A DNA stretch of 64,000 nt from the NCBI GenBank assembly GCA_016875735.1, contig VGOW01000001.1, forward strand, positions 1 through 64,000, in the 5' to 3' direction. How positions within the stretch are numbered: position 1 is the stretch's first letter; each line of letters opens with the position of its first letter. The notes below the pieces were generated by a model. That model was not told the origin of the DNA. It saw only the letters and a list, made by a program, of their open reading frames with translations, and made no database searches. Shown in pieces: positions 35,808 through 44,493 of this stretch. A program made the translations under genes and the position numbers. The DNA comes from Chloroflexota bacterium. Lineage in GTDB: Bacteria; Chloroflexota; Anaerolineae; Anaerolineales; VGOW01.

Positions 35808-35824
35808 AGCGATCAGGGTGAGGA

Positions 35825-36547
35825 TTAATAAGCCATCTCGCCGCGCGCGAATACCGCCGCGCGCGGGTCGCGGGGCGAATCGAAAAATTCTGCCGTCGGC
35901 GATAACTCGATCAGGTTTCCGTTGAGCAGCAAGCCCACGCGATGAGCCAATCGCCGCGCCTGAAACACGTTGTGCGTCACCATCACAATCGTCGTGCCCT
36001 GCGATTCGTTTTGCTCGCGCACAATCGATTCGATCAGCCCGACGTTGTAGGGATCGAGATTGGCCGTCGGCTCGTCGAGCAGCAACGCATCGGGGCGGAT
36101 GACGAGGGCGCGCGCCAACGCCACCCTCTGCATCTCCCCACCCGACAATTCACGCGCCGCCGCCGTTTCCATCCCGGCCAGCCCCACCCGATTCAAAACA
36201 TCGGCCACTCGCCCATCGGGAGCGATGTTCCGCAGACTCAGCCCGAAGGAAACATTATCGCGCACCGAGCGATTGAGCAGCATCGGGCGTTGGAACACGG
36301 TGGTCGCCCGCCGAATCAGATCGAGCGGCGGGTCGCGCGGAATCGGAGTCCCGTCGAAAACGATCTCGCCTTCGGTGGGAGTTTCCAAAAAGTTGAGCAG
36401 TCGCAACAGAGTCGATTTCCCCGCCCCACTCGGCCCAACGATAGCGAGAATCTCGCCGCGCTCGACGGCAAGGTTTTCCACATCGAGCACGGCGCGCCCA
36501 TTGTAGATTTGTTTGACGTTGGCGAGTCGATAGAAGGGGCGATTCAC
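35825..36547 (-). CDS. tupC: Tungstate-type ABC transporter ATPase
   Basis: 240 residues. Walker A GPSGAGKST (about 39-47), Q-loop VFQRPML, signature LSGGEMQRVALARAL, Walker B ALLLDEPTANLD and switch MVTHN. The sequence next to TupB/TupA and the FQRPMLLNRSV stretch fit TupC. It is the only ABC ATPase in the mod/tup region, so it may also energise the ModAB system. It starts 9 bp after tupB. Confidence 0.85.
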   Translation of the reverse strand: MNRPFYRLANVKQIYNGRAVLDVENLAVERGEILAIVGPSGAGKSTLLRLLNFLETPTEGEIVFDGTPIPRDPPLDLIRRATTVFQRPMLLNRSVRDNVSFGLSLRNIAPDGRVADVLNRVGLAGMETAAARELSGGEMQRVALARALVIRPDALLLDEPTANLDPYNVGLIESIVREQNESQGTTIVMVTHNVFQARRLAHRVGLLLNGNLIELSPTAEFFDSPRDPRAAVFARGEMAY

Positions 36548-36556
36548 GAATCGCCC

Positions 36557-37198
36557 TCACGACCTGCGGCCCGGCAATCGCAACAGAACAAAATTAGAAG
36601 CGAAGGCAAATGTCAGCAGAACAACGCCCAGCGCGAGCGCCAAGCCAAAGTTGCCCTGCCGCGTTTCGAGGACGATGGCAGTGGTGAGCACGCGAGTGCT
36701 GCCTTCGATGTTGCCGCCCACCAGCATCACCGCGCCCACTTCGGAGATGATGCCGCCGAAGGCGGCGACGATGGCCGCTGTCACTCCGGCTTTGGCTTCC
36801 CACAGCACCGTGCGCATCACTTGCGCTGGAGTCGCGCCGAGCGCTCGCACCTGCAATCGCAGGGCCGGGTCAACAGCCTGCACTGCCGAACTCGTCAGCC
36901 CGATCACCAACGGCAGGGCGATGATCACTTGCGCGGTGATCATCGCCGATGGCGTGAACAGCCAATTGAGGAAACCGATCGGCCCACTGCGCGAGAGGAG
37001 AAGATACACGGCGAGGCCGACGACGACCGGCGGCAGGCCCATGCCAGTGTAGATGATGAGATCGACGAGGCGCTGGCCCGGCAGGGGTTTGAGCGCCATG
37101 CCCGCGCCCAGCGGCACGCCGATGATCGCGGCGATGATCAGCGCCGCGCCGGAAACGTAGAGGGAGAGAAGAATGATAGGAAGGAGATCGCCGAACAT
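36557..37198 (-). CDS. tupB: Tungstate-type ABC transporter permease
   Basis: 213 residues from ATG 37198; a longer frame upstream is read from repeat DNA and rejected. Five to six transmembrane helices are visible (LLPIILLSLYVSGAALIIAAI, PPVVVGLAVYLLLS). The EAA loop lies near ALGATPAQVMRTVLWEAKAGV. The family permease for tungstate or molybdate oxyanions works with TupA and TupC. A 260-bp gap with a palindromic repeat separates it from tupA, which could lower its expression relative to the binding protein. Confidence 0.85.
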   Translation of the reverse strand: MFGDLLPIILLSLYVSGAALIIAAIIGVPLGAGMALKPLPGQRLVDLIIYTGMGLPPVVVGLAVYLLLSRSGPIGFLNWLFTPSAMITAQVIIALPLVIGLTSSAVQAVDPALRLQVRALGATPAQVMRTVLWEAKAGVTAAIVAAFGGIISEVGAVMLVGGNIEGSTRVLTTAIVLETRQGNFGLALALGVVLLTFAFASNFVLLRLPGRRS

Positions 37199-37225
37199 CT
37201 TTTGAGGACAGAGCGCACGCAGTTC

Positions 37226-37260
37226 AGGCGGGCAGGAACCACAGATTGCATAGATTACAC
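37226..37260. repeat. Phrase repeat (CACAGATTGCATAGATTAC)
   Basis: Short run of CAGATT/AGATTACA units, next to the palindromic repeat in the tupA-tupB gap. Confidence 0.35.
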
Positions 37261-37315
37261 CGAACGTTCCACCTTCATCACTCACCTTACGCAGTATGCA
37301 AAGAACACCCATTGT

Positions 37316-37386
37316 CCCTCACCCTAACCCTCTCCCTGTGGGAGAGGGGACTCCCTTCCCCCTTCGGGGGAAGGGTTGGGGATGAG
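37316..37386. repeat. Palindromic repeat between tupA and tupB
   Basis: CCCTCACCCTAACCCTCTCCC pairs with GGGAGAGGG and, further on, CCCTTCCCCC with GGGGGAAGGG; it closes with GGGATGAGGG. Same family as the insertions in the type IIG gene. It could stall transcription or protect the tupA mRNA end. Confidence 0.7.
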
Positions 37387-37459
37387 GGTGCGCAAGGTGA
37401 GTTCATCAATGAAATCCGTGTAAGCCGTGGTTGCCTTTGCCCAGTCGCGCAGTACAGCA

Positions 37460-38506
37460 TCACGGGGTTTTGGCGACAGGATAGAACAGCGACTCGCCGT
37501 ACAGGCTTCGGCCAAACTCGTAGATTCGGCGCTGAATGGAAAGAGAGGTGATCCACTCGATGAACAGTTTAGCCTTGGGGTAATTCACCTTCGGAAACTT
37601 GACCGGGTTCACGGCAATGACGCCGTAGGGGTTGAAGAGCGCCGGGTCCGGATTCTTTTTGACCGACGCGCCGCCGACCAGCAGGGTGAGATTGGGCAGT
37701 TTGGCCGATAACGCCAGCCACGTGCCGCGATCGGCGAGGGTGTATGAGCCGGTCTCATTCGAGTACAACAGAGTTTCACCCATGCCTTGCCCGAGAGCCA
37801 CATAACCGTTCGCTCCGCTTTTGGGTTTGAGTCCCGCCGCCGTCCACAGGCTGGTCTCTTTTGTGTTCGTGCCGGAGTTGTCGCCGCGAGAGGCAAACGG
37901 CGAACCCGCCGCCGCAATTTTGGCGAACGCATCCTTCGCCGACGACAGGCCGCCGATGCCCGCCGGATCGTTGAGCGGGCCGACGATCACAAAATCATTG
38001 TACATTACATCTCGCCGATCAATGCCGTTGCCGTCGGCAACAAATTTGTCTTCCTGCGATCGCGCGTGCACGAGCACCACGTCGGCGTCGCCCTTTGCGC
38101 CAATGGCGAGGGCTTGGCCGGTGCCCACCGCGATCACTTTGATTTTGATATTCTCGCGCGCTTCGAAATATGGCAAGATGGCGGCCAACAAACCAGAGTC
38201 CGCCGTGCTAGTGGTGGTCGCCAGAATCAGGGTAGACGGATCGGCGGGCGTGTTGGGCACGGTGGGAGTGGCGGGGGCACTGGCGGGTATCTTCAGAACT
38301 TGCCCGATGCGGATCGCCGAGCCGGTGAGGCCGTTGGCCGATTGAATGGCTGATACCGTCGTGTTGAACTTTGCGGCGATTCGATACAAGCTATCTCCGG
38401 CCTGCACGGTGTAAGTTGTGCCGCCGTCTTGCGCCGCGACCGAGCCGATGGCGAACGTCGAAAACAGCAACGCCAATGCAAGGAAAACAAGAATTGTTCG
38501 TTTCAT
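37460..38506 (-). CDS. tupA: Tungstate-binding protein TupA with N-terminal LysM domain
   Basis: 348 residues. Signal peptide (about 1-25, LVFLALALLFSTFAIGSVAAQ), a LysM domain (about 30-75: YTVQAGDSLYRIAAKFNTTVSAIQ, GQVLKIP), a short Pro-rich linker, then the oxyanion-binding protein (about 92-345). The TupA hallmark TTTSTADSGLL and the VGTGQAL and RGDNSGTN loops are present. TupA binds tungstate with high selectivity and hands it to TupB. A LysM module suggests attachment to peptidoglycan or a related glycan in place of a lipid anchor, which I do not recall as a usual arrangement. A ModE-like operator and a promoter lie upstream. Confidence 0.85.
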   Translation of the reverse strand: MKRTILVFLALALLFSTFAIGSVAAQDGGTTYTVQAGDSLYRIAAKFNTTVSAIQSANGLTGSAIRIGQVLKIPASAPATPTVPNTPADPSTLILATTTSTADSGLLAAILPYFEARENIKIKVIAVGTGQALAIGAKGDADVVLVHARSQEDKFVADGNGIDRRDVMYNDFVIVGPLNDPAGIGGLSSAKDAFAKIAAAGSPFASRGDNSGTNTKETSLWTAAGLKPKSGANGYVALGQGMGETLLYSNETGSYTLADRGTWLALSAKLPNLTLLVGGASVKKNPDPALFNPYGVIAVNPVKFPKVNYPKAKLFIEWITSLSIQRRIYEFGRSLYGESLFYPVAKTP

Positions 38507-38543
38507 GGAAATGTGTTCTTTTGTGAAAGAGTGAAGGGCGGCT

Positions 38544-38566
38544 CGTTATGATTGTCGAGCATAACG
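38544..38566 (-). promoter_or_regulatory. ModE-like operator upstream of tupA
   Basis: CGTTATG, nine bases, CATAACG: an inverted repeat just downstream of the -10. The half-sites and 23-nt span resemble the E. coli ModE box (CGTTAT...ATAACG, as I recall it). A ModE-like protein is encoded 2 kb upstream. Confidence 0.6.
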
Positions 38567-38569
38567 GGC

Positions 38570-38599
38570 AGTATAAACGCAGAAGGGTGGCGGCGTCAA
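38570..38599 (-). promoter_or_regulatory. Promoter of tupA
   Basis: On the minus strand: TTGACG (38599-38594), 18-bp spacer, TATACT (38575-38570). The ModE-like operator follows directly. Confidence 0.65.
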
Positions 38600-38609
38600 A
38601 TGATCTTTG

Positions 38610-39476
38610 TCACTGATCGGGAGTGGAATGATCGAGCCAGCGTAACACGGCCAACAACACAATCGAAGTTGCGATGAGCAGTGTGGAAAGGGCGAGCGCC
38701 ACTCCGAGATCGCGCTCGAAGCCGAGATAGATGGCGAGGGGCATCGTCTGCGTGCGGCCTTCGAGGTTGCCCGCAAAAAGAATCGTCGCGCCGAACTCGC
38801 CGAGCGCGCGCGTCCAACACAGGATCGCGCCGCTGAGGAGCGAGCGGGCGGTGAGCGGAAGCATGACGTGGCGAAACAACTGCCACTGAGTCGCGCCTTC
38901 GGCGTAAGCCGACTCTTCGAGTTGAACATCCACTGCGGCGAAGCCGACTCGCGCGGTGCGAACGTACAGCGGCGCGGCGACAAACGTTTGGGCGATGACG
39001 ACAGCAGTGGTCGTGAACGGGAGCGTGATTCCGAATGCGCCGAGCCACATGCCGAAGACTCCCTGCCGCCCGAAAGCGATGAGCAGAGCCAGCCCGGCAA
39101 CGGCCGGCGGCAGAACGATGGGCAGGTCAATGATCAACTCGATGAGGGGGCGGCCACGAAAGGGCCAGCGGGCGAGGGCGTACGCTAACGGTGTCCCGAT
39201 GATGATGGTGAAGAAGGTGGTCAGTGTGCTGGTGACGAGGCTGATGCGCAGTGCGGCAAAGGCCGAGTGTGTAATTATGTGCGCGGCGAAATTTTGCGAG
39301 AGCGCGCGCCACAACAGCGCGGCCAGCGGCACGGCCAGCAGACTCACCAGCACACTGCCCGGCACGATGAATGCCCACAGCGAGCGGCCACGTATATGAA
39401 GGCGGCGAGGGGATGGACTGGAATTCAATCGAGAGGAAACCGCAAAGGGGTGAAGAGCGCAAAGGGCAACACCCAA
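38610..39476 (-). CDS. modB: Molybdate-type ABC transporter permease
   Basis: 288 residues as written; the first about 25 (MGVALCALHPFAVSSRLN) come from repeat DNA, and the true start may be further in, for example a TTG near LNSSPSP. The core has about six transmembrane helices (LWAFIVPGSVLVSLLAVPLAALLW) and the ModB signature with the EAA loop (ESAYAEGATQWQLFRHVMLPLT) and LGEFGATILFAGNLEGRTQTMPLAIY. It transports molybdate (or sulfate/tungstate) with ModA. No modC follows; the next ATPase is tupC. Confidence 0.88.
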   Translation of the reverse strand: MGVALCALHPFAVSSRLNSSPSPRRLHIRGRSLWAFIVPGSVLVSLLAVPLAALLWRALSQNFAAHIITHSAFAALRISLVTSTLTTFFTIIIGTPLAYALARWPFRGRPLIELIIDLPIVLPPAVAGLALLIAFGRQGVFGMWLGAFGITLPFTTTAVVIAQTFVAAPLYVRTARVGFAAVDVQLEESAYAEGATQWQLFRHVMLPLTARSLLSGAILCWTRALGEFGATILFAGNLEGRTQTMPLAIYLGFERDLGVALALSTLLIATSIVLLAVLRWLDHSTPDQ

Positions 39477-39510
39477 TTCTTCGCGCTCTTTGCGTCTTCG
39501 CGGTGAATCA
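39435..39510. repeat. Dyad phrase repeat between modA and modB
   Basis: ACCGCAAAGGGGTGAAGAGCGCAAAGGG, then the inverted CTTCGCGCTCTTTGCGTCTTCGCGG. Confidence 0.6.
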
Positions 39511-40386
39511 CTTCACCGGCCTGAAGCCCCACTTTTCCAGAATCGATTGCCCATCGGCGGAAAGGACGAAGGCGATAAACTCGGCGGCGAGCTCCGGATG
39601 CGGAGCGTTGGCGAGCGCGGCGATGGGATATTCGGCAGTCACGTTGTATTCGGGCGGGATGGCGAGGGTGAGCAGATCGGGCGCGGCAACGGAGTCGGAC
39701 ACATACACGATCCCCGCATCGGCTTCGCCCAACTGCACTTTGGCGACGATCTGTTTGGCGTTGCTTTCGTCCGATACAAGATTGGCCAGCACACGCGTCG
39801 AATAGTCCGCGCCGAATTGGGCGTTGAGTTTTTCGAGCGCCTGCCGCGAGTAGCGGCCCACCGGCACATCGTTGGCGGCGAGCACGAGAAAGAGGCCGGG
39901 GCGGGCGAGGTCGGCCAGCGATTGGATGCCCGCCGTGTTGGCGGAAGGGAGGATCACGATGAGGGAGTTGGCGGCGAAGGGTTGGCTGGTCGCGATCAAT
40001 GATTGGGCGGCGAGGGCTTCGATTTCTTCTGCGTTGGCCGAAGCGAACACATCGGCCATTGCGCCCTGCTCGATCTGCGCCCGCAAACTTTGTGAACCAT
40101 CGAAGTTGAGGGCAACGGACACTGCGGGGTGCGCCGACTCGAATGAGTCGCCCATCTCGGTGAATGCGCCGAGGAGCGAGGAGGCGGCGAAGATGGTGAG
40201 GGTTTGAGTTGGAGTTGGAGTTGGGGAGGCGGCGCAGGCGGAGAGGAGAATCGGCGCGAGGGCACACAAGCGCAAAAGTAGTGGCAACCCTTGCGGTCGC
40301 CCATTGTGCGGTCGCCCTCGGCTGGGCGGGGGTAAGCCCTGCCCCAACGATTCTACAGGTGGTGTTTTGCGCGAAGCGAGAGTCAT
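39508..40386 (-). CDS. modA: Molybdate-binding lipoprotein
   Basis: 292 residues from ATG 40386, which overlaps the modE stop (ATGA). The N-terminus is long and odd (MTLASRKTPPVESLGQGLPP, then GRPHNGRPQGLP), coded by repeats, and precedes the hydrophobic stretch and lipobox LLSAC (Cys about 51). The mature part is a ModA-type binding protein: LTIFAASSLLGAFTEMGDSFE, FDGSQSLRAQIEQGAMADVFASA, VPVGRYSRQALEKL and EADAGIVYVSD. It binds molybdate for ModB. The extended signal region may still export, but a downstream start cannot be excluded. Confidence 0.88.
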   Translation of the reverse strand: MTLASRKTPPVESLGQGLPPPSRGRPHNGRPQGLPLLLRLCALAPILLSACAASPTPTPTQTLTIFAASSLLGAFTEMGDSFESAHPAVSVALNFDGSQSLRAQIEQGAMADVFASANAEEIEALAAQSLIATSQPFAANSLIVILPSANTAGIQSLADLARPGLFLVLAANDVPVGRYSRQALEKLNAQFGADYSTRVLANLVSDESNAKQIVAKVQLGEADAGIVYVSDSVAAPDLLTLAIPPEYNVTAEYPIAALANAPHPELAAEFIAFVLSADGQSILEKWGFRPVK

Positions 40387-40718
40387 TGTCGTCCAAACGT
40401 CTCGCGGAATTTGGTTTGCACAACCGTTTCGACATCGGCGCTGAAGCGATCGAACTTGTCGAGGTAATCGCGCGCGGCGGGGGTGAGATGCGCGCCGCCG
40501 CCGTGCACGCCGCCGATTTGAGTCTCCACCAGTTTCACTCCGAGCCGCGTTTCCATTTCGTTGATCTTCTGCCACGCGGTGCGATACTGCACTTTCATTC
40601 GCTCCGCCGCCGCGCTGATCGATCCGGTGTCGGCCACCGCTCGGAGCAGCGCCGCCCGCCACGTGGACAGCACCACTTCGTCATTCTTTTCGAGCCAGAG
40701 GTTGAATAAGGCTTGCAT
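40383..40718 (-). CDS. modE: ModE-like winged-helix regulator
   Basis: 111 residues from ATG 40718. The N-terminal ModE/LysR-type HTH is clear: LLRAVADTGSISAAAERMKVQYRTAWQKINEMETRLGVKLVETQIGG, followed by a short helix. It lacks the C-terminal TOBE/MOP molybdate-binding domains of E. coli ModE, so metal sensing would need another protein or a different mechanism. It is the first gene of the mod/tup run and overlaps modA. A ModE-like inverted repeat stands at the tupA promoter. Confidence 0.85.
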   Translation of the reverse strand: MQALFNLWLEKNDEVVLSTWRAALLRAVADTGSISAAAERMKVQYRTAWQKINEMETRLGVKLVETQIGGVHGGGAHLTPAARDYLDKFDRFSADVETVVQTKFRETFGRQ

Positions 40719-40732
40719 GAAAATTCGTGGGG

Positions 40733-40762
40733 CGTGAGGCGTGGAGCGTGAGGCGTCACTCT
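40733..40762. repeat. Phrase repeat (GCGTGAGGCGTGGAG) upstream of modE
   Basis: GGGGCGTGAGGCGTGGAGCGTGAGGCG. Related units occur in tilS (52062-52112) and, inverted, in the DUF2723 gene (58501-58560). Confidence 0.45.
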
Positions 40763-41670
40763 CCCTGCTCAACGTCGCCACTTTGCACCAATATCACTGC
40801 CAACAGAATGAGCGCCGATCCGAACATCTGCCATCCATTGAGCCACTCGCCCAAAACGACGACGGCCATAATCGCCGTGAGCACCGGTTCGAACGAGGCG
40901 ATCAGCCCGGCCACGCTGGCCTGCAAATATCGCAGGCTTAACGTGTAGAGGCCAAACCCGGCGATGGTGGGGCCGACGGCCAGCGTGGCAAGAATGAGCC
41001 AGCCGCTCCACGCCGTTCCCAAACTGAGCGCCGAGGATGGCCCTTGAATAAAAAGCATGGCGAGGCCAAGCGCGAACGAGGCGAACAGAAACCCGAAGGC
41101 GGTCACTGTCCACGCGCTGTCGAATCGTTTGGCGCTCCATCGCCCGCCCAAATTATAAACGGCATACATCACCCCCGTGCCCAACCCCACGGCGATGCCG
41201 ATGGGATTGAGACGCCACTGTTCCACCGAATAGGCTTCGGCCACGAACACGCACCCGGCAAGGCTGAGCACAATGGCGATCAGTTTGCGCGCGGTGAAGC
41301 GTTCGCCGAGGATGGGCCGGGCGAGGAGCACGGTGAAGGCCGGAGAACTATAGGCCAGCACGGTGGCGACGGCCGCCCCGTTGTATTGCACGCTGTACGA
41401 CCACAGCCCGTTGAACGCCGCCAGAATCAATCCGAAGGCGGAAAGGAATCGAAGATCGCGGAAGCGAAGGCGAAGCGCAATCGGCTGAAGGAATCGCAGG
41501 GCGATGAGCAGTGTGACGCTCATAAATAGATCGCGCCAAAAAGCCAGCGTGAGCGGTTTGATGTTGTAGTGTTGATAGAGGTAGCCGATGAATATGGCCG
41601 TGGTGGCCAACGCAGTGGTGGCAACGAGGGCGAGGAGCGCTCCACGATAGCGAAGAAAAAAGGTGGGCAT
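40756..41670 (-). CDS. EamA/DMT-family transporter
   Basis: 304 residues with ten predicted transmembrane helices in two EamA repeats (about 8-140 and 150-295). Characteristic stretches are LLALVATTALATTAIFIGYL, FRDLRFLSAFGLILAAFNGLWSYSV, AAVATVLAYSSPAFTVLLA and AGLIASFEPVLTAIMAVVVLGEWLNGWQM. The family exports metabolites or amino acids; the substrate is unknown. Its start adjoins the truncated mscS-like remnant, and its end lies upstream of modE. Confidence 0.85.
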   Translation of the reverse strand: MPTFFLRYRGALLALVATTALATTAIFIGYLYQHYNIKPLTLAFWRDLFMSVTLLIALRFLQPIALRLRFRDLRFLSAFGLILAAFNGLWSYSVQYNGAAVATVLAYSSPAFTVLLARPILGERFTARKLIAIVLSLAGCVFVAEAYSVEQWRLNPIGIAVGLGTGVMYAVYNLGGRWSAKRFDSAWTVTAFGFLFASFALGLAMLFIQGPSSALSLGTAWSGWLILATLAVGPTIAGFGLYTLSLRYLQASVAGLIASFEPVLTAIMAVVVLGEWLNGWQMFGSALILLAVILVQSGDVEQGE

Positions 41671-41679
41671 GATGGGGAA

Positions 41680-42487
41680 TGAATGGAAGACTCGCCGAAC
41701 TCTTTGACGAAAATTTCGGGCGGAGGGCTTCGAAGGACGCCGTCGGCTTCGGCCACCGCGCGCGCCAACGATTCCTTCGCCACTCCCGGTGGGTGACCGT
41801 AGGCGATACCCACGGTGGCGTGAATGAGCTGCAGAGGCGTGGGCCGCGAAAAATTAGATGATCTCCTGCTTGGCAATACGGCTGTTGGGCACGATGACGT
41901 GATGATTATTGCGGGTGCGCACGGTAAGGGTGCGCCAGTTCATCTGCGTCACTTGCCCTTCTTGATCGCTCACCATCACCCAATCGCCCACCGAGAAGGG
42001 CCGCTCGATCTGCAGGGCGAGCCCGGCCACCACGTTGCCCAGCATATCTTGCAGGGCAAGGCCGATCACGGCGGACACAACGGTGGAGGTGACAAGGAAC
42101 GCGCCGAGCTGCACGCCGAAGACGATGTTGAGCACAGCCAACGCCGCCGCGAACATGACGATGACGTTGAACAGATCGACCAGCAATCGCGGCACGACAA
42201 CATGCCGCCTCTGCACCAGAAGGTAATCCCACAGCAAAATGCAGAACGGTGTTGGCGGCCAGCATCACTCCAATGGCGGCGACAACGCGGGCAATCGTCT
42301 CTTCGCGGTAGATGCCCGATCCACTGACGACGAGATACAGCCCGCCCATAGCCACGCTCAACAGCGCCGAGAGGCGCACGCGGCGCACGGGCGCGTAGCC
42401 GCGAAACAACCACAGCAGGAAGCTCGCGCCCAGCCCGAGGCCAATGGCCTGCGCGAGATGAATCAAGAATGTATCGCTCACAGTCAT
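41680..42487 (-). pseudogene. Broken MscS-family mechanosensitive channel gene
   Basis: Three frames together give an MscS protein. ATG 42487 starts the first part (FLIHLAQAIGLGLGASFLLWL) down to AANTVLHFAV. The frame then shifts at a TTTT run (42236-42239 on the plus strand) into LLWDYLLVQRRHVVVPRLLVDL through VSAVIGLALQDMLGNVVAGL and NSRIAKQEII with a stop at 41854. One extra base there hides the continuation NFSRPTPLQLIHATVGIAYG to PPPEIFVKEFGESSI, where the sequence ends abruptly next to the EamA start. Two single-base frameshifts and a missing end make a functional channel unlikely, unless the indels are assembly errors. Confidence 0.7.
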
Positions 42488-42548
42488 AGGCGGCAATTAT
42501 AAACGGTGAAGCGGATGTGGATCGCGGCGCAGAGTGCTATACTCCATT

Positions 42549-42607
42549 GCAGATTTCAGATTGCAGATTGAACGTCTAAATCTGTAATCTGCGATCTGCA
42601 ATCAACC
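42549..42607. repeat. Dyad phrase repeat before the GMC oxidoreductase gene
   Basis: ATTGCAGATTTCAGATTGCAGATTG, a 5-nt spacer, then the inverted CTAAATCTGTAATCTGCGATCTGCAATC. It ends at the ATG and leaves no Shine-Dalgarno. Confidence 0.65.
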
Positions 42608-43925
42608 ATGGTTTTCTCAGCTCACGCAGACTTCATCATCGTCGGCTCGGGGCCCGGCGGCGCAACGGTGGCGCGCGGCCTCGCCCGCGCCGGCAAGCGC
42701 GTGCTTCTGCTCGAGCGCGGCAAAGACTGGCGGCGTTCGCCTCTCTACGGCACCTACCCCGGCGCGCTCCTCTACGCCGACCGCAGCGCCCTGCTCTTCA
42801 CCCGCGAAGGTCTCAACCTCATCCGCCCGCTCATGGCCGGAGGCGCAACCAGCATGTACTGCGGCTGCTCGGCGCGGCCCCCGGCGTGGCTCAAAGAAAA
42901 ATACAGACTCGATCTGGATCGATTCATCGACGACACGATTGACGAATTGCGAATCGCGCCCCTGCCTCCCGAACTGAGGGGATCAGCCTCCACGCGGGTC
43001 GCCGAGTCCGCGCACGCGCTCGGCTACGATTGGACTCCCCTGCCCAAATTCATGAGCCCGGCCCGAACCGCTCGCTTCGACTGCGGCGCGAAGTGCATGT
43101 TGGGTTGTCGGTGCGGCGCAAAATGGAACGCCGCCGAATGGGTGGATGAGGCGGCCTCCACCGGCAATTGCCAGTTCATCACCGACGCGCGAGTCGAAGA
43201 AGCAATCGTGGAGAATCGGAACGTGCGCGGCGTGAGGGCGCGAGTCAAAAATCGAACGTTGGAGTTTTGAAGCGCCGATCGTGGTGTTGGCCGCTGGCGG
43301 CATTGGCACGCCGATGATTCTCAAACGCGCCGGGCTGGCGCGCGCCGGAGAGGGGATCGGGATGGACACGACAGTGATGGTGTACGGCGCGTCTCGATTC
43401 GGGGAGCGCGGCAACGGCCACGAACCGCCAATGACTTACGAATGGGCCAACGACGAGGTGGGCTATCTTCTCAGCACACTCATCGACCCGTGGCTCAATT
43501 ACCCGATCGTCATGGGTTTGAAAGGGCCCGCCGCGCTGGCAACGTGGACTCGGTGGAATCACACCCTTGGCATCATGATCAAATTGAAAGACGACCTCTC
43601 CGGCAGAGTGGCTTCCGAGCGCGACATCAGCAAACCAATCACTGAGAGCGACCGAAAGAAGCTGGCGCACGCCACCGAGATCGCCAACAAGATTCTGATC
43701 AAAGCCGGAGCCGACCCGAACACGTTGCTGGTCACGCCCATGCGCGGCACACATCCGTGCGCCACCGTGCGCATTGGCGAAATGCTCGACGCCAACCTGC
43801 AAACCGAAATCGAAAACCTGTACGTGTGCGATGCCAGCGCTTTCCCCGAGTCGTTGGCGCGGCCAACCGTGCTGACGATCATTGGGCTGGGAAAACGATT
43901 GGTGAAACACTTGTCGAATCGGTAA
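42608..43925 (+). pseudogene. GMC-type oxidoreductase, frameshifted
   Basis: Part one (42608-43270) carries the FAD dinucleotide motif (FIIVGSGPGGATVARGLARAGKR) and a Cys-rich stretch (CGAKCMLGCRCGAKW), and ends RTLEF. Part two (to 43925) continues EAPIVVLAAGGIGTPMILKR and ends with the GMC C-terminal pattern (THPCATVRIGEMLDANLQ, LYVCDASAFPESLARPTVLTI). Removing one T from the TTTT run at 43265-43268 restores one frame of about 438 residues. FAD-dependent alcohol or sugar oxidation is the family role; the substrate is unknown. The gene may be intact if the extra T is an assembly error. Confidence 0.75.
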
Positions 43926-43929
43926 ACCC

Positions 43930-44478
43930 ATGTTCTCAAAGATCATTCGCCTCGCCGTATCCGACGACCCCATCGTCAACCTCGTCAAATTCATTATCCT
44001 CTTTGTCTGCCTCATCCTCTTCACCATCTTCATGTCCAATGCCTCGACCTCTCAGGATTGGGAATGGCACAAAAAAGGATTCGACGATTTGCCGAGCCGG
44101 ATTGTGATCTATCATGACGGACAACAAACCAAACTGATGCCCGGCCAGCCCGGCTTCGACGACTTGGCCGAAGCCATCCGCGCCAGCCTTGCCGCCGGCG
44201 TGGATACCCAATCGAATACGGGGTTGTCGGATGTGTCGCGCGAAGAAGCCTATACTCGCTATCGCAGTGTCGAGGCGTTTTTCGACCACCCGGTTAAATT
44301 ACACGCATGGTTTTTCACCGGCCACCCCACCCAAATGCTCTTCCCCATCACTGGCCGCCACTCCGATTGGCCGATTGTGTTTTTGGGAAGGGGCGGAGAG
44401 TATTTTTCCAACGCGCCGGTGCTGAAGACGAAAGAGCCGATACTGCAAGTTCTGAAATCGCTGGGATACCTCAACTGA
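43930..44478 (+). CDS. Membrane-anchored protein of unknown function
   Basis: 182 residues. One N-terminal transmembrane helix (VKFIILFVCLILFTIFM, about 18-35), then a soluble domain outside or inside (DWEWHKKGFDDLPSRIVIYHDGQQTKLMPGQPGFDDLAEAIRA). I do not recognise a family. It lies between the GMC oxidoreductase and the M14 peptidase on the same strand, 4 bp after the former, so the three may be one transcript. Confidence 0.7.
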   Translation: MFSKIIRLAVSDDPIVNLVKFIILFVCLILFTIFMSNASTSQDWEWHKKGFDDLPSRIVIYHDGQQTKLMPGQPGFDDLAEAIRASLAAGVDTQSNTGLSDVSREEAYTRYRSVEAFFDHPVKLHAWFFTGHPTQMLFPITGRHSDWPIVFLGRGGEYFSNAPVLKTKEPILQVLKSLGYLN

Positions 44479-44493
44479 CACTGGATAACCCTC

